DNA from: Amblyornis subalaris
Lineage: Eukaryota; Chordata; Aves; Passeriformes; Ptilonorhynchidae
Direction: 5' to 3'
NCBI GenBank assembly: GCA_018881555.1
Contig: JACAXG010000167.1
Location: 1,209,920-1,273,919 of the forward strand
DNA length: 64,000 nucleotides
Position 1 is the stretch's first letter, and every line of letters begins with the position of its first letter. Of the stretch, positions 12,501-24,148 are shown piece after piece. Both the position numbers and the translations under genes were made by a program. Below the pieces are notes generated by a model. That model was not told the origin of the DNA. It did no database searches and saw only the letters and a program-made list of their open reading frames with translations.

Positions 12501-13193
12501 AAGGAGCTCTGCCGTGAGCAGAGCTCGTCCTAGACACGTCTCCTTCCTAGCGCAGGCAGAAAGGCAGCTCAGCAAGGAACCCACCCCAAACCCTCCCACT
12601 CCCCAGTCCTGGACAACAGACACCCAGACCCTGTCTCTCTGCTCTGACTTGGTGGTGAAGTGCTGCTGGAATTTGGTGAGGACCACGTGGGGAGGCTGGG
12701 CTGGTTGGGTGAGTGTGCCCAAGCTTAGAGATGTGTTTTCAGAGCTCACTATCGAGTCATTATTCCTTGTGATGGTTTTTGTTTCTATTGATTCTGGTCC
12801 TGTTCAAGAATTTCCAAGCCNTGTTGAGTCCCAAAACGTTCCTGCCTTAGAACTGCTGTCACCTCATTTCCAGCTTCGTGGCTCTGCTGTCAGCAAACTA
12901 TTCTATGGTAAGTTAAGGGGAAATAAAAAAAGTAACTTGGGTTGTTTGACAACAGAGAAATCAATCAAACACCTTTGTCCCTCCTTCTGCCCTTAGTTAC
13001 CCATCAGGGATGTACTGTGGGTTCACATCAATATACACCACAAGCATCTGGTTCATTTGCCTCCCAGGGAAAATGTTAAGCCCNTTCTCAACTGTCTGTG
13101 GAGAGATAAAGAACTGCACTGACAAGGGTTTATTTATTCCTGCAAGTAAAAGTGTTTTTGTTTTGAAAGGAATTGAAACACTGAGTCTCCTAC
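9548..13193 (-). other. ARMH4: ARMH4 intron 6 (3.6 kb)
   Basis: It is bounded by GTAGGAG (13193) and TTTCCCTTTAG (9548). It holds one CR1 fragment at about 10046 and otherwise unremarkable sequence. The long open frame at 12388-12996 has no recognisable content. Confidence 0.9.
10046..10157 (-). repeat. CR1 LINE fragment
   Basis: 'ccaagccccatccaacccgacctggaacacctccagggatggg' and 'gggcaacctgtgccagagcctcaccaccctcaca' are the internal CR1 blocks seen in other copies. Both ends are missing. Confidence 0.85.
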
Positions 13194-13225
13194 CTTATCT
13201 TTCAGCTTCTCCATCCAGCTTCTCA
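13194..13225 (-). CDS. ARMH4: ARMH4 exon 6, 32-nt microexon
   Basis: The minus strand reads CTTATTTTTCAG|TGAGAAGCTGG...GATAAG|GTAGGAG, a clean acceptor and donor around 32 nt. With the G left by exon 5 it encodes VRSWMEKLKDK, the same residues as mammalian ARMH4 just before the membrane span. It enters in phase 1 and leaves in phase 0, which is exactly what exon 7 needs. It is too short to be seen as an open reading frame. It is isolated between a 25.3-kb and a 3.6-kb intron. Confidence 0.97.
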
Positions 13226-15689
13226 CTGAAAAATAAGACCAAAAAAAAGCTGTAATCATGTTACGTATATTAATTAGTAACAAATGATAGTGATAACAGT
13301 AAAGTAGACAGCCATTAACTTGACAAGCTGATAAGACTTTTACATTNGATTTCCTCTCTTCTCATTCATGAGAAAGAGCAAATGCAGCAAATCAACACAA
13401 GAAACTCTTGTTGGCAGGCAAGTAGCTCACCTTTGCCTGNGCAATTCACATCTTCAGGGTGATTTAAAAAGGAAGATAAAAAACAGTATTTCAGGTTGTG
13501 GGGTTTTGACCATCACTTCTCACACACACACTGGGGTGTCTGACTAGGAGAAAACTTCACAGTGCAGTTATCCCTTTGCACCGGCCTCCTCCATGTAGAT
13601 ATTCTCCCTCCTATTTGGTATAGCCTGTAACGATGGCTAAAAATGTATTTTTCCCTGTCTTTTATTCCCCTGCTTTTCTGGAGTAGCCACTGCCTGCTCT
13701 GGGAAGCCANTGGAAGACTGGGATAGCACTGGAGGTGCTGAATTACTAAACCAAGTAAATTTATACTGCCAGCACAGCAACTTTCTTCTCCTAACAGTTC
13801 ATCTAAGTCCTGTGAAATATCACAGCTGAGGACTAAAAATTTCATCTTTGGGATGAAATATCCACTAATCTCACAGAGCTGCGAGGGTTCAGCAGTGGGT
13901 GCACTAGTCACTAACACCCTGGGGCCCTGGGTGTGTCTGCACTGCACCGAGGGCCAAATGCCCCCAGAGATCCACTGGGATTTGAACAAATTCCTGCTCA
14001 AGGGTAGGAAGCCATAAACAGTTACATGTTGGTTTTTTTCAGGGCTCAGCAACTGTGTTTTTCCAAGGATTCCCATCTCTCCAGGAGGATAATGCTACAG
14101 GCACAAGGGGACTCTTGGATGCAGCAATGTCCTTCTGAGGGATGTTTTTTCCAGGGCGCTTTAAATCCCAAATGTAACACATATTTATGGTTTTAGACCC
14201 TATTTCCAAGCCTGCTTTGTTCCAGAAGGTCCCTTCAAAGGTGGAATTAGCAGTATTAGAGTCTGCACGTGCAGCACTCAGAGCACCCTTCTGAAAGGAG
14301 CCTTTCTGTGAGTGGGGAGGGAGCACAGAGGGGCCAGCAGTAAATGGCTATTTCATGTCTCAGATATAATAGAGTTCAAAGCGATTTGAATACTCCCTTT
14401 GAAGTGTTAGTAACATCACACCTTCCAAATAGAAGGATCCCAAATTAGCTAAAGGTGAAAAAGCGTGNAAGAGGCACAGGTGCACTTATCTCTGACAGGA
14501 GCTGAGAAAAAAGATGGATTATTCAGGAGACAGACACACAGAGCAGTGAAGAGGACAAGAGGTCTACTTTTATCAACTCTTCCCACCATTACTCCTGGCC
14601 TGCACAGGCTAAAGCATAATAAACTCAATTTATGAAGGTGCCATCACCATCCTCCTCCGCCAGCCCAAGCCTGCATGCCTTGGATGTCACTCCCGGTGGA
14701 ATCCTGGANAGGAATGAAACCCATGGTTCCCCTGGGCTTGGTTTCTCAGCTGGGTTTCCAGATGTGACACTGCCAGGAGTGGTGACAGGAGCTCAGCCAC
14801 TGCTTCAGACCCTCAGGGCTCGGGGCCGATGTTCCCCGTGCACACCCACAGTGTGTGCACAGCGTGCTCAGCTGGCCCGAGCTCGAGCTGAGCACAAAGC
14901 CTATTTTTACATCTTTCCCAACAATTCCATGGGATCAGTGATCTCATCAATAGCCGACCCACTTTCCTGCAGCTGAGCAACGGTGCTCTAAAGCAGCAAT
15001 TAACTCCGGAGTGTTTCTGCCAAGGCAGAGGCAGGGGCTGATCTAAGAATATTCCATTACCTATTTTTAATGAACACAAATTCTGGCTTTGTTCCCCTCT
15101 GCTCCACAGGACAACAGCAGCANGTCCGCTGGGGCCCACGAACTCGAGAGTACAAATCTTTATTTGCTATCACACATTAAAGCCAACCTTGTTTTCAGCC
15201 ATGCAGAGCNCGTCAGGCGCCTTTGGGAATCAACCCAGGCCACAGGAAAAACAACCCAAGGTGATTTCTCCCAGATCAGGCNCCTCTCCAAGGGATGCTC
15301 TAACGCAGCCACAGGCTGGCTGGATGGGTNACAGCCTCTGACCTCTGCTAGAGGAAAATAATGGCCTCAAATTCATGAGATTGAGGCAGCAGGAGGTCCA
15401 AGCCCCTCCAATGTCCTGGCAGGACTGCACTGGTGTGTGGCAGCAGCAGATTCACCTCTCCTGGAAAGGACCTGAGAGTGCAGAGCTGTCACAGCCAAGC
15501 TCCCAGACTCTGCAGCCTGTCATGCTGGGGCCAGGACAAGTCAAGGAGCACTGGATTACCATGAATTACAAAGACTTTTCATGTCACTAATGCACAAAAC
15601 TNTTCCAACACCTTTGAGGAAATGACAAGCCACTGTGTCACCAAAACCCAGCACTCACTGCTCCAATGATTTCCCCATCTGTGGACACC

Positions 15690-16260
15690 GCGGGGTGTGG
15701 GTAGGAGATAGAGCATTATTCCAAATTAGAATTGATATCTATGCTAAGCAGGTACCATCAATTAATTCTGGACTTCAGACCCTAATTATTCAACAGTGTC
15801 CATAATTAATATTCTGAGCTTGGTCTCGGGAGAGGAACATTGTGGCTGGCACCTTCTCAGAAAACGCAGCGCTCTCCAAGAACACCAGGTGACTTGCCAA
15901 TGAGGCCAAGCAAATAATTAGTAAGAAATACTCTTGTCCATGTATTTTTCATCATCCCCTTNTTCCTCCTTCTCTGATCACTGAATGTCCTGAAGAAATT
16001 ACAACAGTGTCTGGGCGTGAATTAGCTAACAAGCGTCTGCGGTGCTGGCTCATCTTCCACGGCACTTTAAGGATGGCGACGAGTCCAAACTCTGTGCCTC
16101 AGCTTAATTTTGATCCCTTGGTTTCATGGGGAGCTGAGTAAGATGAGTGTGGAGCACTTCTCCAAATTAAATACGTAATCTGACATCTCCTCAGTGATTT
16201 ATATGATGTCTGCATCTCTGAAAATTAATTTTAAATAACGTATAGCTTAAGATTAAGCCA
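15690..16260. other. AT-rich repeat-free block, possible conserved non-coding element
   Basis: This part of intron 5 has no CR1 and carries several homeodomain-type TAATTA/ATTAATT cores (about 15760, 15803-15810, 15915-15920). The look is that of a vertebrate non-coding element, but conservation cannot be measured here. Confidence 0.25.
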
Positions 16261-16507
16261 GGCAGGAGCACAGAGAGGAGGAGCACGGTCGTCTGGCATT
16301 GGCCTCAGAGCAGCCCAGGATGAATTCAGGAAGTCACAGATGCAATGTGCTATTTTTAGGCATTTTTACCCAGCTTTCCCCTTCAGCTATTAAAAAGCTA
16401 CAGGGCCAACTAAAGGAGTGAGGCTCATTTGCAGAGGTAAGCAGGAAAGGGACAGTGGGTGACATTCGAAGGTATGTGGCACTGGATGGCCCAACACCAG
16501 AAGGTGC

Positions 16508-16640
16508 CCTAAGGTCTCCCCAGAGCCTTCTCCAGGCTGAACAATCCCAGCTCTCCCAGGCTGTCTCCACAGCAGAGGTNCTCCAGCCCTCAGAGCATCT
16601 TNGTGGCCACCTCTGGACCNGCTCAGGTCCANGTCCTGTT
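16508..16640 (-). repeat. CR1 LINE fragment
   Basis: 'ctaaggtctccccagagccttctccaggctgaacaatcccagctctcccag' is the reverse complement of the CR1 block 'ggctgaacctccagagaaggctcygg...'. It comes from a more 5' part of the element than most copies here. Confidence 0.8.
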
Positions 16641-18096
16641 TATATCGAGGCCTTCACTCCTGATCTCCCTTCCTGCTGCTCTTCCATCTCCNAATAAGTT
16701 CTTTTTCATTAGCCAGATCTCCTGTGTCCCCTTTTGTTGTGGCAGCTGCAGGGTACTGGGTGCCAGAGCCTGGCTCTGCCTTTCAGCCTCACCACAATGC
16801 ACCATCAAATCTCTCACCAAAGGCTGTTCCCTGCTTCCCTCACCACCNTTCTCTGAAATCAGGAGCACAAGTCCTCGGGGCCTCTTGCTTTGCCAACTTT
16901 TAGTAATCCTAATTGCCTAATTATCCACTCCAATGCAAAGATAAAGCTGCTTAATAATTCTGTTCGCTTCTCATTCATTCTCTCCCTTCCCAGATAAGAA
17001 AATGCAAAGACTTCTGGTGGCAATTTCAGTCAATAATTCATGCCCTACTGCCATCAGTCCTGTCTCCCTCTTCCCCTCTTGGATGCCCTGCTGCCTTATC
17101 TTGTCACTTTGGTTCTATCTTATCAGCTTGTTTTAATCTTATTCTCTATTTTAATCATCAGTTGAAGCAATTCTGTTTTTCCGTGGCTCACCCTTGCACG
17201 TGTCACCTTATTTTCAAATCCAGCATTTACAGCTTCATTCCAGAACTCCATCTTGCTGCTGCTGAAGGTTCATCCATCACTTTTTCTTTTAATAACTCTC
17301 CACCACGACCACCAGACCAGTGGTGAAAATGTGGCACCCAGGCTCCTACACACTCTCCAAAGGGCAGGGAAAAGGACTAAAGGATGGTTTTATGGTTAAA
17401 ACCCAACCTGGAGATCAGGCAACCTGCCCCANTCATTACACCTGCAATTCCTTAAATGCAATAGGCAGCACCAAACTTCATTCTAGGAAATCAGAAAAGA
17501 TCAGTCATGCTCAGAGCATGAAATGATTTTGATCTAACAGCTACTATTAATTGCTTTCACTTCTGTCTGAGATCAGAGACATCCCTATCTCAGGAGCCAG
17601 AGAAGCTGTTTAAGGACAAGGTCCCCACTGCAGCAGATGACAGGCCCCAACACAAGTGACCTGTGCATCAGATGGATCCAGGAGGAAAGGTGGATGGAGC
17701 CAAGGAGCAAAGCCAGCAGCCCTTTCTGAGCACTGGCAATGCCTGCTGTGGATTTTGGGTTTGCTCTGCCTTGCTCTATCCAGGACAAGGTCTTTGCCCC
17801 ACCCTTGGCTAAGGCTGTTATAAGGCAAGAAAAGGCCAGCTTGGAGTATTTGCAAGAGTGGAAATTGTAAATCCATAGCGAGGAGGTTTTGTGCAGCTCG
17901 TGGTACAGTGAAACACAAGCACACCCTGAAGCTCAGGCAGCTTAGCACAGATTTGCCATCACTTCTTCCTTCAAACAAATTAATTCCCCTCTTCCACCCC
18001 TGCCTGCCCCCCTGCTCTTCCCATTCCCCAGCAGGACATGGCTGAGGTTTGGTCTTGCTTCTCATTGGGGCCAACAACTCATTCATACTCCTCGTT

Positions 18097-18338
18097 CATA
18101 GAATCCCAGAATGGTTTGGGTTGGAAGAGACCTTAAAGCTCATCTTGTTCCACCCCCTGCCATGGGCAGGGACACTTTCCACTANACCAAGTTGCTCCAA
18201 GCCCCCTGGAACTGGCCTGGAACACTTCCAGGGATGGGGCAGCCACAGCTTCTCTGGGCAATCTGTGCCAGGGCCTCACCACCCTCACAGCCAAGAATTT
18301 CTTCCTAAATATCTAATCCAAACTTACACTCTTTCAGC
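18097..18338 (-). repeat. CR1 LINE 3' fragment
   Basis: It starts at 'tcatagaatcccagaatggtttgggttgg' and runs through all standard 3' blocks to 'aagaatttcttcctaaatatctaatcc'. Confidence 0.92.
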
Positions 18339-18899
18339 AAAGGAGAGCTGGTTAAAGTGTAAAAAATAAGGAAAAGATTGATTACTTTCTATCAGTCTGT
18401 ATATACCAAGCAACCTGCCCTGTTCCATTACGGATTTCATCCCTTTCTCTTGCAGGTTAAACTTTTTTCCCCAAATGAGACTTGTGAGAACAATTTTGCA
18501 GAAATGCTTTGTGCTTCATCTGCTCAGCTCTGACAACTTAATGGCACAAGGGTGCATCAGCTCCTTTCCCTTAAAAAAAGCACAGTTTTCAATTTACTCA
18601 CTAGCACAAATAAATAATAAAGAAAATGGTATTTGGCTGGAATGCAGCATATTTTTAATTCCAGAACAACTACATCTACCTGATGGGAATGTTGATGGAT
18701 GAATTGCTCACCATGCCCAACTGAGAAGAGTTGAATGGCCAGATAATCAAACAAATGTCAAACTGACAATTACAATTTATGTTTTCAGATAAAAATTTTG
18801 GTTGGGTGAACTTCGAATTAACCCAGTGAACTTTAATAGCTACCATGGAACTGTCTGGTCTCTGAACTGTACCGACTACACCCTTTTCCCTCTCTGTGA

Positions 18900-19027
18900 A
18901 GCCGTTCCCCCTTGTCCTATCACTCCATGGCCTTGTCCAAAATTCCTCTCCAGCTCTCCTGGAGCCCCTTTAGGCCCTGGAAGGGGCTCTAAGGTTTCCC
19001 CCAGAGCCTTCTCATCTCAGTTGTATT
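18900..19027 (-). repeat. CR1 LINE fragment
   Basis: It matches the reverse complement of the block seen at 46150-46240 (gctccaggagagctggagagg, ggacaagg, ataggacaag). It lacks the 3' tail and may be a second piece of the copy at 18097, split by about 560 bp. Confidence 0.8.
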
Positions 19028-19564
19028 CTGCTGAAGATGCCAAATCTTTCTTTACTCACGAGCCTTGACTTTGCAGCTTTAATAACCTTTATAAGGTAGC
19101 ATTTGTNTGCTGTTTATTTACACACCACTATCCAAATAGAACTACATAGAAGCAGCAGCTGAAGAGCCACNTGCTATGAAAGAAAGCCTTCCAGGCTTTT
19201 CCAGTGCTTTTCCAGGGCACTAATATACCTCTTCCAGAGTTATTGCTAATCCCTGCACTCTCAATTCTAAAATTTTGCCACACAATTGCTTTTTTCTGAG
19301 AGGTCTCCAGTAAAAAATTTATTAATGGTTTATTTTTGCCCTTGATTCATCCACTGGGGCAGGTGAACTTCTTCAGCCAAAGTTTTCTTTAAAAATCTGG
19401 GGCAAGCACCATGGAAAAATCTCAGTTCAAACAGTTAAAATTNGGTAAAGTTACCAAGAACTAGAATACAACAGAATACAAATCCAACAAATTCAGTGTT
19501 TGGCATGGCTTGTGCAGATTTACAGGGCAATGCCTTAAGGGGAAACATCACCCTTCCCCACTCA

Positions 19565-19698
19565 AGTGCCAGGCTGGACGGGGCTTGGAGCAACCTGGTG
19601 TTGTGGAAGGTGTCCCTGCCCACCACCCTGCAGAGGGGTGTGAGCAGAGAGGGTCTTCGAGGTCACTTCCAATCCCAACCATTCTGTGACTCCATGAT
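19565..19698 (+). repeat. CR1 LINE 3' fragment
   Basis: 'gccaggctggacggggcttggagcaacctgg', then 'ggaaggtgtccctgccca' and the decayed tail 'ccattctgtgactccatga'. Confidence 0.88.
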
Positions 19699-21432
19699 CT
19701 CAGCCTCACTGGCTGATTTCTGGAGAAGCTCCGAGGTTCNCTGCCATCCTTAGTTTGCCATTTCCTGATTTACAGCAGCCAAGNATGCAGCCCTAGAACA
19801 TAAACTCTTCCTGCTCTCAGCAGGCTCCGTGTTGTGCTTTCAACCTGCCCCAGTCACCTCGGGGATTAGAGGGAACAAGCATGTCAAACATGGGCATGGA
19901 GCTGCTCGGTATCCGTCGGGAAGCCGCGCCATCCCATCCCACCCCACCGACGCCAGAGCTGAGCTGCACAGCTTGGGGATCTCTGCCCTTACATCAAGCC
20001 AATATTTTAGCTCTTTCTGGCACCAAGTCCCCCTAAAATCACTGCTGGTTTCGAGGGATGACTGCAGGGTTTGACTTTTCTTATAGGCAAAAAAAGCGCA
20101 AAATGGACTTCTGTCCCATGCTACCTTTTAATGCCCATTTTCCACCAGGCCTGTTTTCTGCCCCATAACCCAGCACCCTTTCCCACGGTCTGGCAAAGAC
20201 AGATTTTTGCAAATTAGAAGTAAATGTCAGGTGGCAGTGATGGGAGGAGTGGAAAAGGTGGAGAAGCTGCAGATGGAGAGCACCTCGCATCCCTCTGCTC
20301 CAGCAGNGTCTCATTTCAGCTGGAGGACAGCAGCAAACCAGGAGTGGCTGTTGTTTGATGGAATACCTTCCAAACCTCCAGCTGAAGCCACGTGATAGTC
20401 CCCTGTACTCAGAGGAGAGGGCATTTCTCATTCAGCCCTCTCTAAATGCAAACCACAGAGATCTTCCTGCCCTCCTGACAGACCCCATGGCCTTATCGAC
20501 TCTAAAGGATCAGCAGCTACACTGCAAAATCTCCTTTTGTGCTTCAGTTTATGTCTGATATTAATCAGGCTTGGAAAAGATTCCTGGTTCGCTTTTTTTC
20601 CTTCCATAAAGAACAGAAGTAATTTTCAGAATCCTATTTCCTGGGGACACTGCGTGAAGGATTTGCCTGCAGCAAGGGCTGAAATAGGGGATTTTCCATT
20701 TTTGTGTTTAAGNAAAAGGATGTATTTTTCTTATTTCAAGTTTTGGCCTTTATTTCATCTGTCAAGATGCAGCACTCCCCATGAAATGACACAAAGATCA
20801 ATAAAGGACTAAATGGTTGGAAACAAAAATGATGGAGTTGACCTTTAAAGGAAAAAAACAGGTATTAGGCTGTGTATTCAGCAAACAATTATTCCAGTAA
20901 TTAAACCACAAAACCCTGAGCATCGATTAAATGCTAAAAATAAGATCTGATTATCACAGAGACTCATTTTCTTGCAAATACTTGGGAACATGAGCATTGT
21001 CCAGTGTTAGTCACAAAAGGAAAATGAACTTGCTNATGTTTGCTAACAGGACAAGTCTGATCCCACATTCCTCTTGCATCCAGAACTGAGCACCGATTCC
21101 CACTGATTCAATTCTCTTGTGATGAAACACCAAATGGGGACTTAAAGTTCCTGACACCTGTTCCTGACTTCTTGTATAATTATGGGCAAGTAAATTAATC
21201 TGTTCTTCCATTTTCCATTCTTACTGTGGGAATATTAAAGATATAACAGATCATATCTGGTAGGTCTCTTCTGTTTCTTTCGCTTGTGTCAGAGCCTCTT
21301 CCTTCATATTTTAACAGCCTCTACTGTAACACCTCCATCTGGACGTGATGTTCTGGGAGCTAATACAGTACAAATATTAAATCACAGGGAAGTGGGATTT
21401 TTTTGGAAACAAACGTTCTTTAGGATGCCATT

Positions 21433-21645
21433 ATTTTAAGCATCTTGTTCCAACTCCCTGCCATGGACAGAGACACCTTCCACTATCCCAGGTNGCTCCA
21501 AGTCCCATCCAANCTGTCCTGGAACACTCCAGGGATGGGGCAGCCACAGCTTCTCCNGGCAACCTGTGCCAGGGCCTCCCCACCCTCACAGCCAAGAATT
21601 TCTTCCAAATATCCCATCTAACCCTGCCCTCTATCAGTTTTCCCA
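21433..21645 (-). repeat. CR1 LINE 3' fragment
   Basis: 'catcttgttccaactccctgccatgg', 'cagccacagcttctccnggcaacctgtgccagggcc' and 'aagaatttcttccaaatatcccatct' are all CR1 3' blocks in reverse. Confidence 0.9.
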
Positions 21646-22230
21646 AAACTATTCCCAACTACTTTTAATGTTCCAGGTAGACCTGTGGGAATGGGCCCTC
21701 AGAAAATCACAAAGAGCTAAAAGGGAATGAGCAAAGGGAAAGCAAACCAAGTGAGGAGAGAACACGGACACAGCAGGATGAGTCGTACAGTGATTTTACA
21801 GTGTGCTGACACTTGCAGTGATCTACTCCTCTGTCTACACATGGCCGAGCCAGTGGCAGATTGTATCCCCTAAAAAACCAGAAGAACTCCAGGAATTACA
21901 GCACGCTTTGGAGGGCAGGTCACTGAGAAGGTCCCAGGGGAGCCAGGCCCCAGCAGACTGCTGACGAGGCTGGGAGCTCCAGGAAAGCGATGGCAGAGCA
22001 ACGCTCCGTGCCTGGAAGTGAGGCAGGCAGGGAGGTAATGGCACAGGGCACGGAGCCAAGGCAGCAGGAACGATCCCTGCGCTCCCTGCAATGCACTTGG
22101 GATGGACACTGCCAGTCTCAGCTGGCAGCATGTGCAGTGGGGGAGGGAATTCCTCCGTGTCCATCCCTCGAGGTGATGCAAGACCAGGCTCTACCTGAAG
22201 CCGAGCGACAGGATCTGATGCATCAGGAAG

Positions 22231-22281
22231 CGTTACTGCAGTGAAACTGCATTTCAGTAACGTGTCAGCGTTACTGAAATG
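22231..22281. other. Perfect 13-bp inverted repeat with a third half-copy
   Basis: CATTTCAGTAACG (22250-22262) and its exact reverse complement CGTTACTGAAATG (22269-22281) flank a 6-nt spacer. CGTTACTG also occurs at 22231-22238, so two alternative hairpins compete for the middle arm. It lies in intron 5 and matches no repeat I know. Confidence 0.85.
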
Positions 22282-22869
22282 AAATAGAAATCAGAGACAT
22301 CGTTCTCGTCAGACCAGGCTGCTTGGTGCCCACAGGAACCAGAGTGGCCATGGGCAATCATCCCTCCACGGGCACCAGGCCGAGGGATCCATTCCCAGGA
22401 GCAATCAGCCCCTCCAGTGCTCACTCCCTGCTGCTGGCAAGCCCCACACAGCCGGACAGCTGCCTGAAAATGGAAAAGGCTCAGGCTGAGGAATATTTTG
22501 AGGTGGTTTTGCAGTGACCTCCCATAAAAAGGATTTGGCCTCACTCTGTGCTGGGCCAAACACCGGCAGCAGCCTGAGCCCCAGAGGAGCAGAGTGCTTG
22601 GGGATGGGATAAAAGCCAGCACTGCAAGTCCCTTTTTTGTTGACACTGTGACATCTTGCAGCTCTTCTCTGACTGGGGACTGCCATCTCCACGGGACATT
22701 ANGCTCTTTGGTCTTTTGTCACCACGCGGCCTCCACATGGATGTGGGCTCATCCCACGCCAGTGGTGTGGTGTCAGCTCAGGTGCTGTGCAGCCTCCCAT
22801 GGCCAGAAACTTCCGTGTTCTAACTCCAGACACTGNAAAACGTGCAATGGAAAAGGCAGCTTCTGGTAG

Positions 22870-23062
22870 GGCAGAGAATCATCACAGGATCAGAGAGCCA
22901 CAGAATGGTGNGGGTTGGAAGGAATCTTATAGACCNTCTTGTTCCCAACACCCCCTGCCATGGGCAGGGACACCTTCCACTTGTCCAGGTTGCTCCAAGC
23001 CCCATCCAACCCGGCCTGGAACACTGCCAGGGATGGGGCAGCCACAGCTTCTCTGAACTGGG
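22870..23062 (-). repeat. CR1 LINE 3' fragment
   Basis: 'cagagagccacagaatggtgngggttggaagg' to 'gatggggcagccacagcttctctg', in reverse orientation. Confidence 0.9.
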
Positions 23063-23339
23063 ATAAGTGGGACAAACCAGGAAACTTAGTGCCAACCAAA
23101 AAGATGGCTCTGGCTCTCTTTTGTGTTTTGAGAATGACAGGAAGATGCTGCCCAGAGGGATCCAGGCACCTGGAGCACTGCCAAGTGCCCTGGGGAAGTC
23201 ACTTNATGTCTCTGGGTTTGGCTCCCCAAATGCAGAAGAGGGTTAATGGGATCAGCTGCCTTTGAGGAGCATCTTGTGCAAGACCTGCTCTGCACAGGGA
23301 NCTGGATACTGTGACTTGTAGACCCCTCCCCGGAGCTGC

Positions 23340-23645
23340 ACGCAGGGGATAATTATTCAGTTCTTCTATTCCTAAATACGCCAGTGCTTCGTGAGCATTG
23401 GAAAATGATAATATCTTGTTTGCCATAAATGCGGTAATTATAGCTAAAACTCTTCATTTACATGGAAATGACAAACAACAAATTAGAATCAAGCATCTAC
23501 AATTAGGGTAAAAAGCCACGGCAATTTGTTATTCTTCGCAAGAAATCATTTTTCACATCATTTACTGGGAAGGAGGTCTCATTATAGGATGATATTTAGC
23601 TCTTCAACCGCTTTTCAGCTTCGCAGCTTTATTAATTGCACTCCC
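23340..23645. other. AT-rich repeat-free block, possible conserved non-coding element
   Basis: It lies between two CR1 copies and contains TAATTA at 23435-23440, ATTAATT at 23631-23637 and strings such as 'tttacatggaaatgacaaacaaca'. The composition differs clearly from its neighbours. Function is unproven. Confidence 0.3.
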
Positions 23646-23704
23646 AACGCTTCTCTAATATAAACAGGCATCTTCATCTGCTGGCTGGGAATCCAAACCC
23701 GAGA

Positions 23705-24148
23705 GAACTGATCACAGGGATGGAGCACCTCTCCTATCAGGAAAGGCTGAGAGAACTGGGATTGTTCAGCCTGGAGAAGACAAGGCTTTGGGGTGACCTA
23801 AGGCAGCCTTTCAGCACCTGAAGGGAGCTGACAACAAAGGTGGAGAGAGACTATTTACAGGGGCCTGGAGGGACAGGACAATGGGGAGTGGCTTCAAACT
23901 GACAGAGATCAGGGCTAGATTAGATATCAGGAAGNAATCCTTGGCTGTGAGGGTGGTGAGGCCCTNGCANAGGTTGCCCACAGAAGCTGTGGCTGCCCCA
24001 TCCCTGGAGGTGTTCAAGGCCAGACTGGACAGGGCTTGGAGCAACNTGGGACAGTGGAAGGTGTCCCTTCCCANGGCAGGGGGTGAACTGATGCTCTTTA
24101 AGGTCCCTTCCCACCAAAACCATCCTGTGATTCTATGATTCTATTTAC
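23705..24148 (+). repeat. CR1 LINE, one of the longest copies (about 440 bp)
   Basis: It spans 'ggatggagcacctctcctatcagg', 'ctgggattgttcagcctggagaag', 'ttcaaactgacagagatcagggctagat', the standard 3' blocks and the tail 'ctgtgattctatgattctattt'. No coding potential remains. Confidence 0.93.

Noticed and set aside
12388..12996. 202-residue plus-strand frame in intron 6
   Set aside because: No domain, no splice context and the composition of random intron sequence.
13513..14076. 187-residue minus-strand frame close to the microexon
   Set aside because: No recognisable motif; the true exon nearby is 13194-13225, proved by residue match and phase.
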